Shown piece by piece: positions 42,899 through 54,351 of a DNA stretch of 64,000 nt. How positions within the stretch are numbered: position 1 is the first letter of the stretch; each line of letters starts with the position of its first letter. Made by a program: the position numbers and the translations under genes. This stretch comes from Prostheceraeus crozeri (lineage: Eukaryota; Platyhelminthes; Polycladida; Euryleptidae): assembly GCA_907163375.1 (NCBI GenBank), contig CAJQUW010010362.1:1-64000 (forward strand), read 5' to 3'. The notes under the pieces are model-generated. The model was not told the origin of the DNA and ran no database searches. It saw only the letters and a program-made list of their open reading frames with translations.

Positions 42899-43300
42899 TA
42901 GTTATGATTAATGGAATTGTAAATGAAGTCTTACTTCCTACATGCTGCAATTATATGCCACGTCTTTACAAATGAATAAGTGGGTGTAGCAGCTGTCTGT
43001 TCTTTCATACATTGTTTCCTTTCAAATGTTTGAGTTGGAGGTCACAGCTCTTTACACTGAAATGCCTTTTATTCATAAATGCGAGAAGCAGATGTTCTCT
43101 ACAATTGAGTGAACATCTGAGTGCAAAGCAGTAACAATAACAGGCATTGCGAGAGATTGTGTTACATTCTTAAAGAAATATTATTAGTCACATGATATAT
43201 TTTAAAAACCTGAAAGATGGATAAAATTCATGAATTTGAAATTCTCAACTTTTATGATTTTCGGTGTCCTTGAACGGTCATGATTTAAGCAATGAAAATC

Positions 43301-43326
43301 GAACCGAAGGTTCTAGGGCTTCGCCC
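43301..43326 (-). repeat. Double-hairpin element (right terminal repeat, copy 2)
   Basis: GAACC-GAA-GGTTC, TA, GGGC-TTC-GCCC on the + strand. Confidence 0.9.
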
Positions 43327-43493
43327 GATTGTAATTCTCAAATTTTGAGATTCTTAACTTTTATGATTTTTTCGGTGTCCTTGAACGGTCATGATTTTCA
43401 AAGTAAAAAAATGATCTTAATCTCAAATTTGAGATTCTTAACTTTTATGATTTTCGGTGTCCTGGAACGGTCATGATTTTGGGGGTGAAAATC

Positions 43494-43519
43494 GAACCGA
43501 AGGTTCTAGGGCTTCGCCC
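43494..43519 (-). repeat. Double-hairpin element (right terminal repeat, copy 1)
   Basis: GAACC-GAA-GGTTC, TA, GGGC-TTC-GCCC on the + strand. Confidence 0.9.
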
Positions 43520-43773
43520 GATTGTAATTCTCAAATTTGAGATTTTGAAAAATTTGAAAATTGGGTATTTTTAAAAACGCCCAAATTCATGAATTTATGT
43601 CGTTTTTAAAAATGTCATTTTTTGAAAAAATGGTACTTTTTGAATGGACTAAATTCATGTATTTAGGTCTTAAAAACCTGAAAAAAGGACTAAATTCATG
43701 AATTTATGTCGTTTTTAAAGATACTATTTTTTTGAATTTTATGGTGTCCTGGAACGGTCTTTTGCCCATTACT

Positions 43774-43779
43774 TACATT
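43774..43779 (+). repeat. Polinton target-site duplication, right (TACATT)
   Basis: Exact copy of 25505-25510 directly after the right terminal repeat. Confidence 0.95.
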
Positions 43780-44706
43780 TCTAGCAGCCATGGATAAGGT
43801 GCACTGCACTTTCCTGCATTTTTGTTCCCTGCAGAAACTCGTGCTGCCGGTCGGACGAGATGATTCAATCACCTAGCTGTCAAGCGTTTAATATTCTTCA
43901 ATCAAGTAAAACAATAGAATTCTTACAAATTGGACCAAAATTCTTTTTATATAGAAAGCACTTCTTCATAAGCAGGGTATTTTAATGCTTCTTCTAAGTA
44001 TATTGTTGAAAATCAGGCACTTATGCAATCATGCACTTTTAAGGGAAGAATTATTGAAAATCAATATTGTGCTTGAATAATAAGTACAGTAAAACTGAGG
44101 CGAGAATGCATCTGCATGTTGTTCACCAAGAGCTTTTCTCCCGACAGTTGTGTTTTCGGCTGAAACATAATCTTTAGGAAGTCCGCGGTCTCCTTTAAAA
44201 TCCAGATAAATAATTCGCAGTTGATTATGTATAGAGAGGAGATGAAGGTCAGCAGGTTCTGGGAGGTCTACAACGATGACACAATTGCATTTGCTTCAGT
44301 TACACTGTCAAATATCACTTTTTCTCGCAAAGTTACTGAATTCAAGTACTTTCAAATACATACAAAATTTCAAGCCGTAGTCGTGGTATTTTCTATCGAC
44401 TCCGATGTGCAACCTCGGCTCCTAAACCTTGATATGTGCACATGCAGCTAATTTTCAAAAATTTTGATAGCAAAGACCATGCAACTTTTTGGGTAATTTA
44501 CGGTTGCAGATTCCAGTATCCTCCCATCACGCAAGGATTTATGACTGCAAGGATTCCACTGTATTTTAAATATGCTACGCATATGTAGCCATATACTCAT
44601 CGAAGGACATCAAATACAACATTCTACGTGATTAAATTATCAACATGAGCTTACTTAAAGGTGGATATTCGGATGGAAGTTCCGAAAGACACATCAAATA
44701 GATTTA
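43780..44706. other. No gene recognised
   Basis: Host flank of the Polinton. Only short open frames without recognisable domains are present. Confidence 0.5.
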
Positions 44707-44929
44707 CCAAGAAGCGAAGAAATAAGAATCACGATACATCTTGGGGTGAATTGCTTGGGAGTCACGATGAAGAAAGCAGTAAAAATCCGCCAGTGTATTT
44801 GCTGTGACAATGATGTGTGATAACAGAAGTTTATCAAGATGTGGATGTAAATCGCAAAGTTTCGGTGAAATTTTGTCACTCATCTGTCGGTAAACATGCA
44901 GCAGTTCCTCCACCATAGACCTGTAATCT
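44707..44929 (-). CDS. Candidate exon of an unidentified host gene
   Basis: On the minus strand, TCTCCAG precedes a frame reading DYRSMVEELLHVYRQMSDKI, SPKLCDLHPHLDKLLLSHII and VTANTLADFYCFLHRDSQAI, ending at a plausible donor CTTG|GTAAAT. The composition and leucine spacing look like a helical-repeat protein. I cannot name it. Confidence 0.4.
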
Positions 44930-45210
44930 GGAGATCTGTAATCAGTAGACAATTTCAGCAGTAGACAACTTGTCAATCAAAGTAGAGTTTTCTAGTCTTC
45001 GTCTCATGAGGTGACCTGCTAAAAATCCCCCTCAATGATTTTTGCAGGTGTGTGATGGAATATCGATTTAATGATGATTTGTTGCCGCTCCGCCGTAATT
45101 CAATCTTCTAATGAAACTGTTCACAATTCTAACTTGCACTCTATTTGAGTGTGTAAGTAATTTGCATGTACAGTACATGCAAGAGTAAATTGCCGACATC
45201 AGAATATTTT

Positions 45211-45344
45211 TCATATTATTCTCATCTTGTGCAGAAGGGGAATTCCTAGGTTGCCAACATCTTCGAATATAAAGTTAAACCTTGATTGGACTATCTCCTT
45301 ATAAATTAACGCATTTGCATTTTTCAAAAATCCAGTTTGCAAAT
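45211..45344 (-). CDS. Candidate terminal exon or frame, unidentified
   Basis: After a CGTCATAG acceptor, the frame reads DLQTGFLKNANALIYKEIVQ then SRFNFIFEDVGNLGIPLLHK and a stop. It has helical-repeat-like composition. Whether it joins the 44.7-44.9 kb exon is unclear. Confidence 0.25.
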
Positions 45345-45447
45345 CTATGACGAGGTCAATAACTTTCATATCAACGCAATGCTTCTGTTTGAAGATCAAA
45401 CATAGCATATTCTTTATAAAACATAACTTTTGCTTTTTCATGCACAA

Positions 45448-47813
45448 AAACTACTTCATCCGAAGTAACTAGTTTGTTCTACAGTAGAATTAATTGAATT
45501 TAGCTCTTATTTAGTTTTTCGTATAGCTGAAGCAGATGCCGGTATCTACATGCAGCTGCTGGATCGAGGCACTCTCGTAATTGGTGGCACTCCCAATAGA
45601 GCACCACTGCAGATATGTTGATGTAGACAAACGATCTAAGCTAATGTTCGGATACAGTAGAATGAACGTCGACTGGTTGCCGTGTAGGTGGATCAGTTGT
45701 TTAACTTTCTAGTTTACTTGTGCACGAATCCTGGCAAGACGAATTGTGGTCTTGGGAAAATTCCATGTTAGCGTGCATTTGGATTTAATTTGTGTCATAT
45801 CTATGATGACCATGCAAAAAGAAGTTTCACACAAATCAAGGAATTCCATAATCAATAATCTCAAAATATCATAAACAATTTATCATTCCATATAGGAATT
45901 AAGTCGATTACAAGCCCCACACTGAAATTTTGAACAGTGTAGTTTTTTGGTGTTATCAATGGATATTATTGGAATCAATGAACATTTAAAAAAGGAAGAT
46001 CGATTACATGCCAAAAATGAGCATGTCGATCAAAACACGGACAATTCAGTAGTGTCAAGATAAAACTACAGTGCTTATTTTACCGATAACGTCATGGGTG
46101 ATTCACCAAGTTGAGCAAATAATACTGTTTTTGTTCTCACCTTCATATTCAAGCATGTGCTCACGACTGCGTAGCTTAGAAAATGACTTCATTTGTCACT
46201 AAGTCTCTGTTTTTACTGTCGGTAGGACCTAAATGTCAGCGATTTAAATGTCAAACAAGCTGCTGATTGAATTTAATTGTAAGCTACACTCACGCTTATT
46301 ATACTGAAATCAGGCGTTAATACACAGACGATTGCAATCTGCATGCCGACGAATTCTATGGAAACGAATTTTCACATTCGGAAAATATAAGATAGTTCTA
46401 GTTCACTAGTGCACACAGAATAGGGAGTTGTCCACAGGCTTAAACTATTGCCAATCATAGACCTACTTAGACCCATTTCGTCCTACAATAACTCTTCAGA
46501 AGTGGATTGCATCAATAATATATCCTGTCATGGAATTTAATAGTGATTGAATTGTTTAAGTTTGGATGTCTTTCGATCCTAGGCTAAGGTGAACTTTCAC
46601 TCCGTAACCTTTTATGATAATTAGCAGCAGACAATATAGCCAGGATAAATACCCACTGAGGAGCCTGTTGCAGTCCATCATCAGCTTGTTCAGAGATTCT
46701 AGATGTCATAAGCTAGTTTGAGGTTTGCGAGCCGCATTGATGGGTCCTTGCGGAACGAAACGCAACGTCTACGGCTGCCAATAAATTTAGTACTTGCATT
46801 AAAACGTTCAAGTCTGTGGATATTTTTCTATCCAATTGTCTTATTCATAAAGTTAATGGAAAAATTATCTTGATGGATATAGCCAATGTTGTACGCGTCA
46901 TGTCAATGAAAATAATTGCAAAAGTAATTGATGCCGCCGCGAGCGTCAGCGTCAAGCAATCCTGAAATTGACGACACTAGCGTCAGCGTCGATTCTTAGC
47001 GTCAATTTTTTGTCATACGTTATCATTGATTTTGAAAGTCAAACGGTAAATAGAAATTGTCGCTACGAACATACTTTTAGTAGCACTCACCTATAGACAC
47101 TCCAGGAGCAGAAAAATATCGTCGACGGGCGGTTGGGCGAATTACTGATAAAAGTGAAAGTAAGCGGGACCAATCACTGAAAAGCCTGTAGGCGAACTGT
47201 CGATTCAGACACAGTCGATGCGATTTTCCACACTGAACAAATTCATTCTATGTCATTCTATTTCATTCAACCAGAGTTTCAGTTATCTCAAAATGTCACG
47301 AAACCCACAAGATAAAATTTCGTGTGATCATCATAATTTAATTCAATGCTACATAATTGACATTTGCAGATGCAAAAAATGGAATGCACCAAATTAAAAA
47401 GACAAGTCTATATTTTCATAATCATCACCCAGTGACGTATAGTTACAGTAAAACGATGCGTGCAAACAAAGTTGAAGTTTTAAGGTTGGCATCTGTAATT
47501 CAAGATTTATTACAAACAGGATTTCAAAAATTAATTGAATTTAAAATAATTAGAACTTATTGGTTGAAAAATCCAATTCCAATCAAATTAATTTGCTTCG
47601 TTAAATCTCTAATTTAATTTAGTCAATTGGTCAAACTTCCAATCTCAATTATTTGTTTTTTCTGATCAATAGAACTGCAAACTCTTTTATTTTCACCGCC
47701 ACTGTTGTCGACATGATCGTAGTTTAAACTTTCTCCTCTCTTCTGTCACTGTAATCATGAGGGTTATTGCACAATCGACTAGAAAACAAAGCTCTTTCAC
47801 ATGAAGCAGTCAC
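45448..47813. other. No gene recognised
   Basis: Mostly AT-rich unique sequence. A small cluster of GCGTCAGCGTC motifs lies at 46,930-47,010. No exon is convincing. Confidence 0.5.
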
Positions 47814-48198
47814 ACTGTGAATGCATGGATTACACCCTGAAGTTTGCGCATTTATACCTCTTTGAATAAATAAGGTGAAGTTAACATTGAACTGTGAATG
47901 CATGGATTACACCCTGAAGTTTGCGCATTTATACCTCTTTGAATAAATAAGGTGAAGTTAACATTGAACTGTGAATGCATGGATTACACCCTGAAGTTTG
48001 CGCATTTATACCTCTTTGAATAAATAAGGTGAAGTTAACATTGAACTGTGAATGCATGGATTACACCCTGAAGTTTGCGCATTTATACCTCTTTGAATAA
48101 ATAAGGTGAAGTTAACATTGAACTGTGAATGCATGGATTACACCCTGAAGTTTGCGCATTTATACCTCTTTGAATAAATAAGGTGAAGTAAACATTGC
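47814..48198 (+). repeat. 77-bp minisatellite, five copies
   Basis: Copies start at 47814, 47891, 47968, 48045 and 48122. The unit begins ACTGTGAATGCATGGATTAC. The copies are essentially identical except near the end of the last, so the array expanded recently. The repeats abut with no unique spacers, so it is not a CRISPR array. Confidence 0.97.
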
Positions 48199-50186
48199 AT
48201 CATTATCATTTTTGAAAATTGTGAATTTAAACTAGTAATGAATCGGTTTGTTCATTTTTCTTTTGTCAATGTATAGACTACATGCATGTGACCTAGATTT
48301 TTCAGTAATCATTTATCGCAAAAAATGTTCGCGTGTACATGACAGCGACGTAGCCGAGAGGCATTGAAGAGAACATTATTGTTTTGAATTTCACTCAGAG
48401 CTGACCTCTATCCCTAAGAAATATAGGGTTGAAATATTTTAGACCCACCAATGCTCGAAGATAAAGTATGTTCATTATTATATCATACTATGATGTTATA
48501 TATGTACATGTATATACAGATCACATGTACGCACATGTAACTGTGTAGATTGTTGCATTGTTGGCAGAACTCGCAGGCATTGGCGACGCGAATTACAGAA
48601 CATAATTGCGCCGTTGACTCGTGGCCGAACTGGGAAAGCTTGACATCTGTGACTCAAGCGGCAAGTCCATGAATCATTATTCCTCTATTAACAAACAGGA
48701 GATTTTACGTAAATGGTATAAGTGTCTACTTCGAGCTGCAAGAATGTTACAAAATATTCAATGATATTATACAGTTATGGGATAATCAACTAAGTTAATG
48801 ATAGCGTGTGCTATCGATCAGGTAACTATGCTTATCTGATAACGATGCCGTCGATCAGTATATATTTTATTTCAAACTCCGGAGTAACAACGAGTGTGAT
48901 GATTCATAACGTCAATTTGATAAAGCAGTAGCTATTACACTGAGCCGGTGCAATAGTGTCTTGACATTAACCACGACTCTCATTTTTCAGCTATAGCCTA
49001 TAAGAGACTCCATATAACTCAATGTAGCAAGAAATATGCATATTTGTCTTGCTTTGCTTTACTTGGTGTTGCTTCGTCTTTCAAGCTATTTTCTTGAGAA
49101 ATTTGGAGATTTTTTTAAGCGAAGCAAACTTATTTCCATCTATAAGTGACCTCAAGACTCCCAATAAAAAAAGCTACTTTTTTGTGGATAATGTACTTGC
49201 GTGTTTTGCTTGTTTATGCGGCGATCAATATCACCGCTTCAGCTGGTGTAATAGCCGCGAGACCAAAATTGTACCGGCCCAGCTACTGTAGGCTACTAAT
49301 TGCCACTGCCATTAAAAATCCAAATGACCAGATATTCACCCAAAGATTGTATAAACGCAAAAATAAATCGTTTTGTTACGTAAACTCCTGCCCGTCGTCA
49401 TCATCATTCAAAAAACTACTTTTAATCGGCACCAAAAGTCTGTCACTTATTCTGTCATTATCTATTCCATGATATGCCTCCTCTTTAACGCCAATATTTA
49501 CTCGTCAAGAATATCCCTCTCTAGGTTCACCGAAGCTCGTTTATTCTATAACTCCTTCAAGAGATCTAGTTAACTTTCATCTTGGTACCATCTCGTTGTT
49601 CTTTCTCTTCGATAGCTTTCATTTCCTCCAGGGCCAAGTGCCTCTTTTTACCGGAACTTCGACAATAGGATAGAACTTCCTTCGTGTTTGTCACATTCAG
49701 GGGTCCTCCAGCTTGTCAAATTGATTTGTGATTGATTGTGATTTGTTGTTGTGATGGATCAGATTGATTAACGTGCAAAATTACCAGACATAATCTTGGT
49801 GAATCGACCAATATCTCCTAAATGTAAAAAAATCTTGTATTGGAAGTAATAGTAGGATTTAAGTGGTACAATTTTCAAAAAGTAGCACGAAAGTAGTGCA
49901 AGTAGTACACTCGCGCGAAAGTAGTACATCATAGTAGAAGCCGTATATGTTAGAAACCCTGAATTATAAATATCATTTCTGTTCAAAAACTAACTGAACT
50001 TTAACTGGAAAAATACTAATTGTTATGAAACAATAACATTAATAATACTGAAATATTAAAAGAAAGATGTGTCTATTCATTTTAGACATGATAAGTCAAG
50101 TTCTGAGAAAATTGTTCTCAATTTCTTCATACACACTATAGAATCAGACTGAAATTTAGGATTACCAATTTGATAGGACTAGTTAC
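48199..50186. other. No gene recognised
   Basis: A possible minus-strand micro-exon (GDIGRFTKIMSG, after ACATTTAG near 49,817) is too short to call. The 80- and 108-codon + frames near 49.1-49.5 kb have no recognisable domain. Confidence 0.4.
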
Positions 50187-50348
50187 CTGTTTCGCTATAC
50201 TCGACATAAATCGTTGTGTGCAGTTGTGGAGTCAGTGATTGAATAATTGCTCCTATAGCACCAGAGTGGAGCTTTTCAACTCCGATATGAATGCACTGAC
50301 CTCCATGAACAACACACAGCAAAAGCAGAATCAGCGTAATTTTGAATT
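50187..50348 (-). CDS. Candidate exon with signal-peptide-like start, unidentified
   Basis: The minus frame reads ITLILLLLCVVHGGQC, then IHIGVEKLHSGAIGAIIQSL and HTTIYVEYSETG, ending at donor GAAACAG|GTAACT. The hydrophobic core and small residue before Cys resemble a secretory signal, but no in-frame ATG precedes it. Confidence 0.25.
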
Positions 50349-51328
50349 AACATATTTTAACAGTAATGCAAGTCACCTATGACAAAATTACAAAAAGCCT
50401 ATACGCCATGCTCAATAATCTGGATTTGGTGCAGGTTAGCCTAGGCTATCTAACAATACTGCACAAGCATAGTGATAAGTTACATTTAGATAATATTAAT
50501 ACAAGCACCTGGTTTGATGTAGGCCTACATGTTTACTTGAAAAATGCGCTTTGATGATGTTAGGGATCATTGATTTAGATGGCTGCATTGTGTGACATTT
50601 TCATGAATATGATATGCATCAAAAATATCTGATCTTGGAATTAGTTCTTACTCCAGCAAACCAACCCAGTTAAGATCACTCTTCCAAACGGGTAGATATG
50701 TTAACTGAAATATTGTGTACAATCAGTTTTAACCAACGGAATTCACTCTAGGACATTATTTGGACACTCCAAGTCATTGTTGCTTGACGGTAGAGGGTGA
50801 CGTCTAGTGAAATATATCGCTCGATTAAAAAGCTCAAGTATGATTCATGATAAGAATTGTAAGTCCATGGCAATGTGAATTATAATTTTGATACTTGCGA
50901 AAATATCACTGCTTATTAATGAAGAAATCGTGAAGAATTAAAAATGAATTTCATTCTAGTTAAGTAGATTAAAAGAACAATACCGGTACGTAACTATTAG
51001 TCAATAGCGGAACTATATGCAATGATTATGTATGTGAATCTATATGTATTGTTTCGTTATGTTGTTTCGAATCACTTATTTCTTCTTAATTAATTTTGTC
51101 TGGTTGGTCTCCCTGATGTTTTGAATGAGTAATGCCTGTTGAGTTTCTTGGCTTGTCCGTCTTTCCTTGTCCTTTGCTGTCCCTCTGTATTGCATCACCG
51201 ACTTGCCACGCAGTTTCAGTTCCGTAACTTAGCGTGGGCCGCTCGTGAATGGCTCCCCTGCTTGCTCGCACGCGCACAGTCCTCAGCCCTATAATCAGTT
51301 TGATATTCCCAATCAAACTAACATTGTG
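50349..51328. other. No gene; right part may be BEL/Pao 5' LTR
   Basis: 51,080-51,328 precedes a TTGTGATCTCCGCCG sequence that could be a primer-binding site, and ends CTAACA. The left end of a putative LTR could not be fixed because no 3' LTR is present for comparison. Confidence 0.3.
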
Positions 51329-51344
51329 ATCTCCGCCGACCGAA

Positions 51345-51498
51345 CGGGCAGCGCAACAAATCCGAATTGTGTATGAAACCTATTTGAGAAATACTATTGA
51401 AATACAAGAGAATCACGATTCACGACACGAATTGTTGCCTTTTAATCCTATTTACTCGTGGGATAATAGAACATCATTCGAATTTGTTGCGCTGCCCG
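51345..51498. repeat. 23-bp inverted repeat at BEL/Pao 5' side
   Basis: 51345-51367 and 51476-51498 share CGGGCAGCGCAACAAAT in opposite orientations with one mismatch. Confidence 0.85.
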
Positions 51499-51739
51499 GT
51501 TTGCTGCTACTGACGATGAAATCCTTTGCCATCAATTTCAATTCTAGGAACTTTTGATGACATTCCTCGATAAATACTGCAATGCCTACTATCTGCTCGA
51601 AAGTCGCCACGAGGAGTACACAAATCTACTCGAAGATGACGAGTTCGAGGAAGAGGAGAAATTTATCGAGGAATGTCATCAAAAGTTCCTAGAATTGAAA
51701 TTGATGGCAAAGGATTTCATCGTCAGTAGCAGCAAACCG
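51497..51739. repeat. 79-bp perfect inverted repeat in the gag region
   Basis: 51497-51575 is the reverse complement of 51661-51739, with 85 nt between. The apparent ATG of the open frame lies in the left arm, so the native Gag start may lie elsewhere. Confidence 0.95.
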
Positions 51740-54059
51740 AAGGAAGGTGATACCGAAATAACCGCGAAATCATCTGCAGCAACTGGTTCATCGAAGATGG
51801 AGACACCAAGCAGTGACCTTAAATCCGAATCTGACGACCATTCGGAACAGGTGAGCAAGTCAGTGATGCAATCTGTCCCCACTTACAGTAAAATGGAGGT
51901 TTCGAAACCTAGTTTACCCTCTCTCTCTGGTGACGTGCGTGAATTCTTTGAATTTAGGTCAGATTTTAAACACCTTGTCGAGAGTCATGTCTGTAAGCGA
52001 GATGCTGTGACTATGTTGAGGTCTTGCCTTCTTGGCAAACCGCTAGATATGGTGAGGGGTCTAGGTCAAGACTATGATACTATGTGGGACACTTTAGAGA
52101 CTGCGTATGGGAATCCAAGGTTCATCTCTGACGCGATTACTAATGACATAGTCAAATTCAAACCATTATCTGAAGGAGAAGACTCTCGTTTTTGTGATTT
52201 AGCCCAGCTTGTCAGAAGGTGTTTTAACTTACTCAAGGAAATTGGTAGAACAGAAGATATGGACAATAATTACGTCATTGCTCTTTTGGAGCAGAGAATG
52301 ACTAGCGAAGATAAAAAGATTTGGTCGAGACATTTAGAACATGAGAGAAAAGAGCCTACTTTATCAAATCTTCTCGAATGGATGAGCGTAGAGATGAGAT
52401 TGCGTCTCAGGGCAGTGTCTGCTGTAAGGTCTACCGCTCGTCCTTCAAAGCCTCAAGTCAACCAAGTTGTTTTGAATAGCCATGCAGAGAAAAGTCATAA
52501 ATGTTGGATATGTAATACTAACTCACATGTCATAGCTCAATGCCCTACTTTCATCAACAATTCTGTTAAAGAAAGATACGAGTTATTGAAGGAAAACAGA
52601 TGTTGTTTCAGTTGTTTGAAGAAAGCGGGAAGAAGTCATCGCGCCCATACTTGCTACCATAAACAGGAATGCTCTGAGATACGAAACGGTGTGACCTGTA
52701 AGAAGTATCACCATAAATTATTGCACTCAGATCCTGTCAACTCTGTCGGGATGGCATCGACTCAGAGCCGCAACAACCTTTTACCTGTAGCAACTCTCGA
52801 GATTAAAGGGAAAGAAACTCGCAGCAAGTCCTGCAATATTATGTTGGATTCAGGCGCGCAAGTGTCACTGATAAGAAACGCGGTAGCTCAAGAATTAAAT
52901 CTGTCAGGAAATAATGTCAGCATATCTATACTGAAAGTAGGCGGCGCAGAAGAAGAAATAGTATCAAGGGTGTACGAATTATCAGTTGTTTCCCCTAGAA
53001 GCGGTCATAACTATCTCGTCAAGGTAATTGGAATTGATGAAATTAATGACACCTATACGCAGATGATCGACACCGATTGTTTGAGTCGTGAGTTAGGAAT
53101 CAAAGGAACTGTTCTTCCCAGGTGTTCTGGCGTCATTGATGTTTTGATAGGGATAGATCATGAGAAATTGCACTGTGGAGAGTCAGTTGAACTGAATAAT
53201 TTGGTTGGTAGAAATACTCCAATGGGATGGATATTTTTCGGAGGATCGAGTGAAAGCAAAGGTCAGCACTCCCTCATGTATGTCTCCCTCTCTAAACCTG
53301 TTGAGATAACCGACTTCTGGACTACGGAAGGTATGGGAGTCTCGTCTCCAAATTGCCGGTGCTCCCAGAATGAGCAAGACCAGGTGAATAGTACAGAAAT
53401 GAACAATTTATGTAGTAAGACACATAATCAGTGGACAATGGAGTATCCTTGGATAAAGAATCCTGAGCTCCTTCCAGACAATAGAGTTCAAGCTGAGAGA
53501 TTACTCCACGTCAGAGAAAAACAACTACAGAAGTCACCCGCTCTAGCAAATTCCTACGATGAGCAAATAAAGGAAATGGTTAGCTTGAAGTTCGCCAGAA
53601 AGCTAACAGCAGATGAAGTTGAAACCTACGAGGGGCCTCATTTGCCTCATCATGGTGTGCTGAAGGAGAGCAAAAGCACCCCTATAAGATTGGTGTTCAA
53701 TTCATCTATCACATTTAACGGTCATTCTCTAAACGATTATTGGGAGAAAGGCCCCGACCTGTTCAATGATTTGCTTGGGGTTCCGCTGAGGTTTAGAGAG
53801 AATAGTGTCGCACTGGTAGGTGATATATCAAAAATGTACCACAGAATCCGATTAACAGTGAAAGATCAGCATGTGCATAGATTCTTATGGCGAAATATGA
53901 ACCTCCAGAAAGTGCCCGATACGTATGTCATGAATGTACTTACATTCGGCGATAAACCTGCGCCTGCCATGGCAATGACAGCTTTGAGAAAAACAGCTGA
54001 TGAAAGACAAGGTGACCTACCTGAAGCAGCCAATACAATTCGTCTGAGTAGTAAGTAAA

Positions 54060-54351
54060 ACTCCACTTCTGGACCGCGCAAGATGGCCGCCGTCGCTGAC
54101 GTCCCCGCCCCCCTCTGGAACGGCAGAGTGTCGTGGTCGGCCGCCGTGGTGCTTTGAGTCAGACGTCCCTCCCCCTCTGGAACGACAGAGTGTCGTGGTG
54201 TGCCGGCCACGTGCGTCCGTCAGGTTCGCTGACGTCCCCCCCCTCTGGCCGACCGTCGTATAGCGCGCGGTGATGTGGTGTCTAGGTTGGCGTGGTGTGC
54301 CGGCCAGGTTGGCGTGGTGTGCCGGCCAGGTTGGGAGGGTGGACTGTCGTA
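54060..54351. repeat. GC-rich block of short repeats
   Basis: Repeats of TGACGTCCCC / CCTCTGGAACG and GTGTGCCGGCCAGGTTGGC (each two to three times) begin right after the BEL/Pao sequence stops. TGACGTC is a CREB-type site. This may be the upstream control region of the following cluster. Confidence 0.65.

Larger units (their letters stand above)
25511..43773. mobile_element. Polinton/Maverick element, 18,263 bp, full length
   Basis: The element starts AGTAATGGGC and ends GCCCATTACT, showing the family's 5'-AG...CT-3' termini. It has 604-bp terminal inverted repeats and a 6-bp target duplication. Parts in order: protease (+); PLA2-integrase, a small hydrophobic protein, major capsid protein, second hydrophobic protein and fibre-like coiled coil (all minus); clamp-like protein and protein-primed DNA polymerase (+); packaging ATPase, penton, three further small proteins and a 210-residue unknown (minus). 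It looks broken in about five places, while its ends are almost unchanged, so the insertion is recent. It carries about twenty double-hairpin elements. Confidence 0.97.
43170..43773 (-). repeat. Polinton right terminal inverted repeat (604 bp)
   Basis: Mirror of the left repeat, without length differences. In this family such ends serve protein-primed replication and integrase recognition. Confidence 0.95.
51329..54058 (+). mobile_element. BEL/Pao LTR-retrotransposon fossil (gag-protease-start of RT)
   Basis: One open frame (51554-54058) shows a BEL/Pao Gag with PSLSGDVREFFEFRSDFKHL, the zinc knuckle CWICNTNSHVIAQCP and a second CFSC...H...C group (about residues 316-385). It then has an aspartic protease (MLDSGAQVSLIRNAVAQEL, about 430) and the reverse-transcriptase start (STPIRLVFNSSITFNGHSLN, VALVGDISKMYHRIRL, about 709-760). 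Only these parts are seen. The element is broken at the junction with the gene cluster that follows and has no 3' LTR here. The open frame suggests moderate age. Confidence 0.9.

Noticed and set aside
47814-48198. CRISPR-like regular repeat array
   Set aside because: The 77-bp units abut directly with no unique spacers, and the context is animal nuclear DNA.
49049-49573. Three overlapping + frames of 60-110 codons
   Set aside because: No domain, no supporting splice sites and ordinary length for chance frames in this composition.
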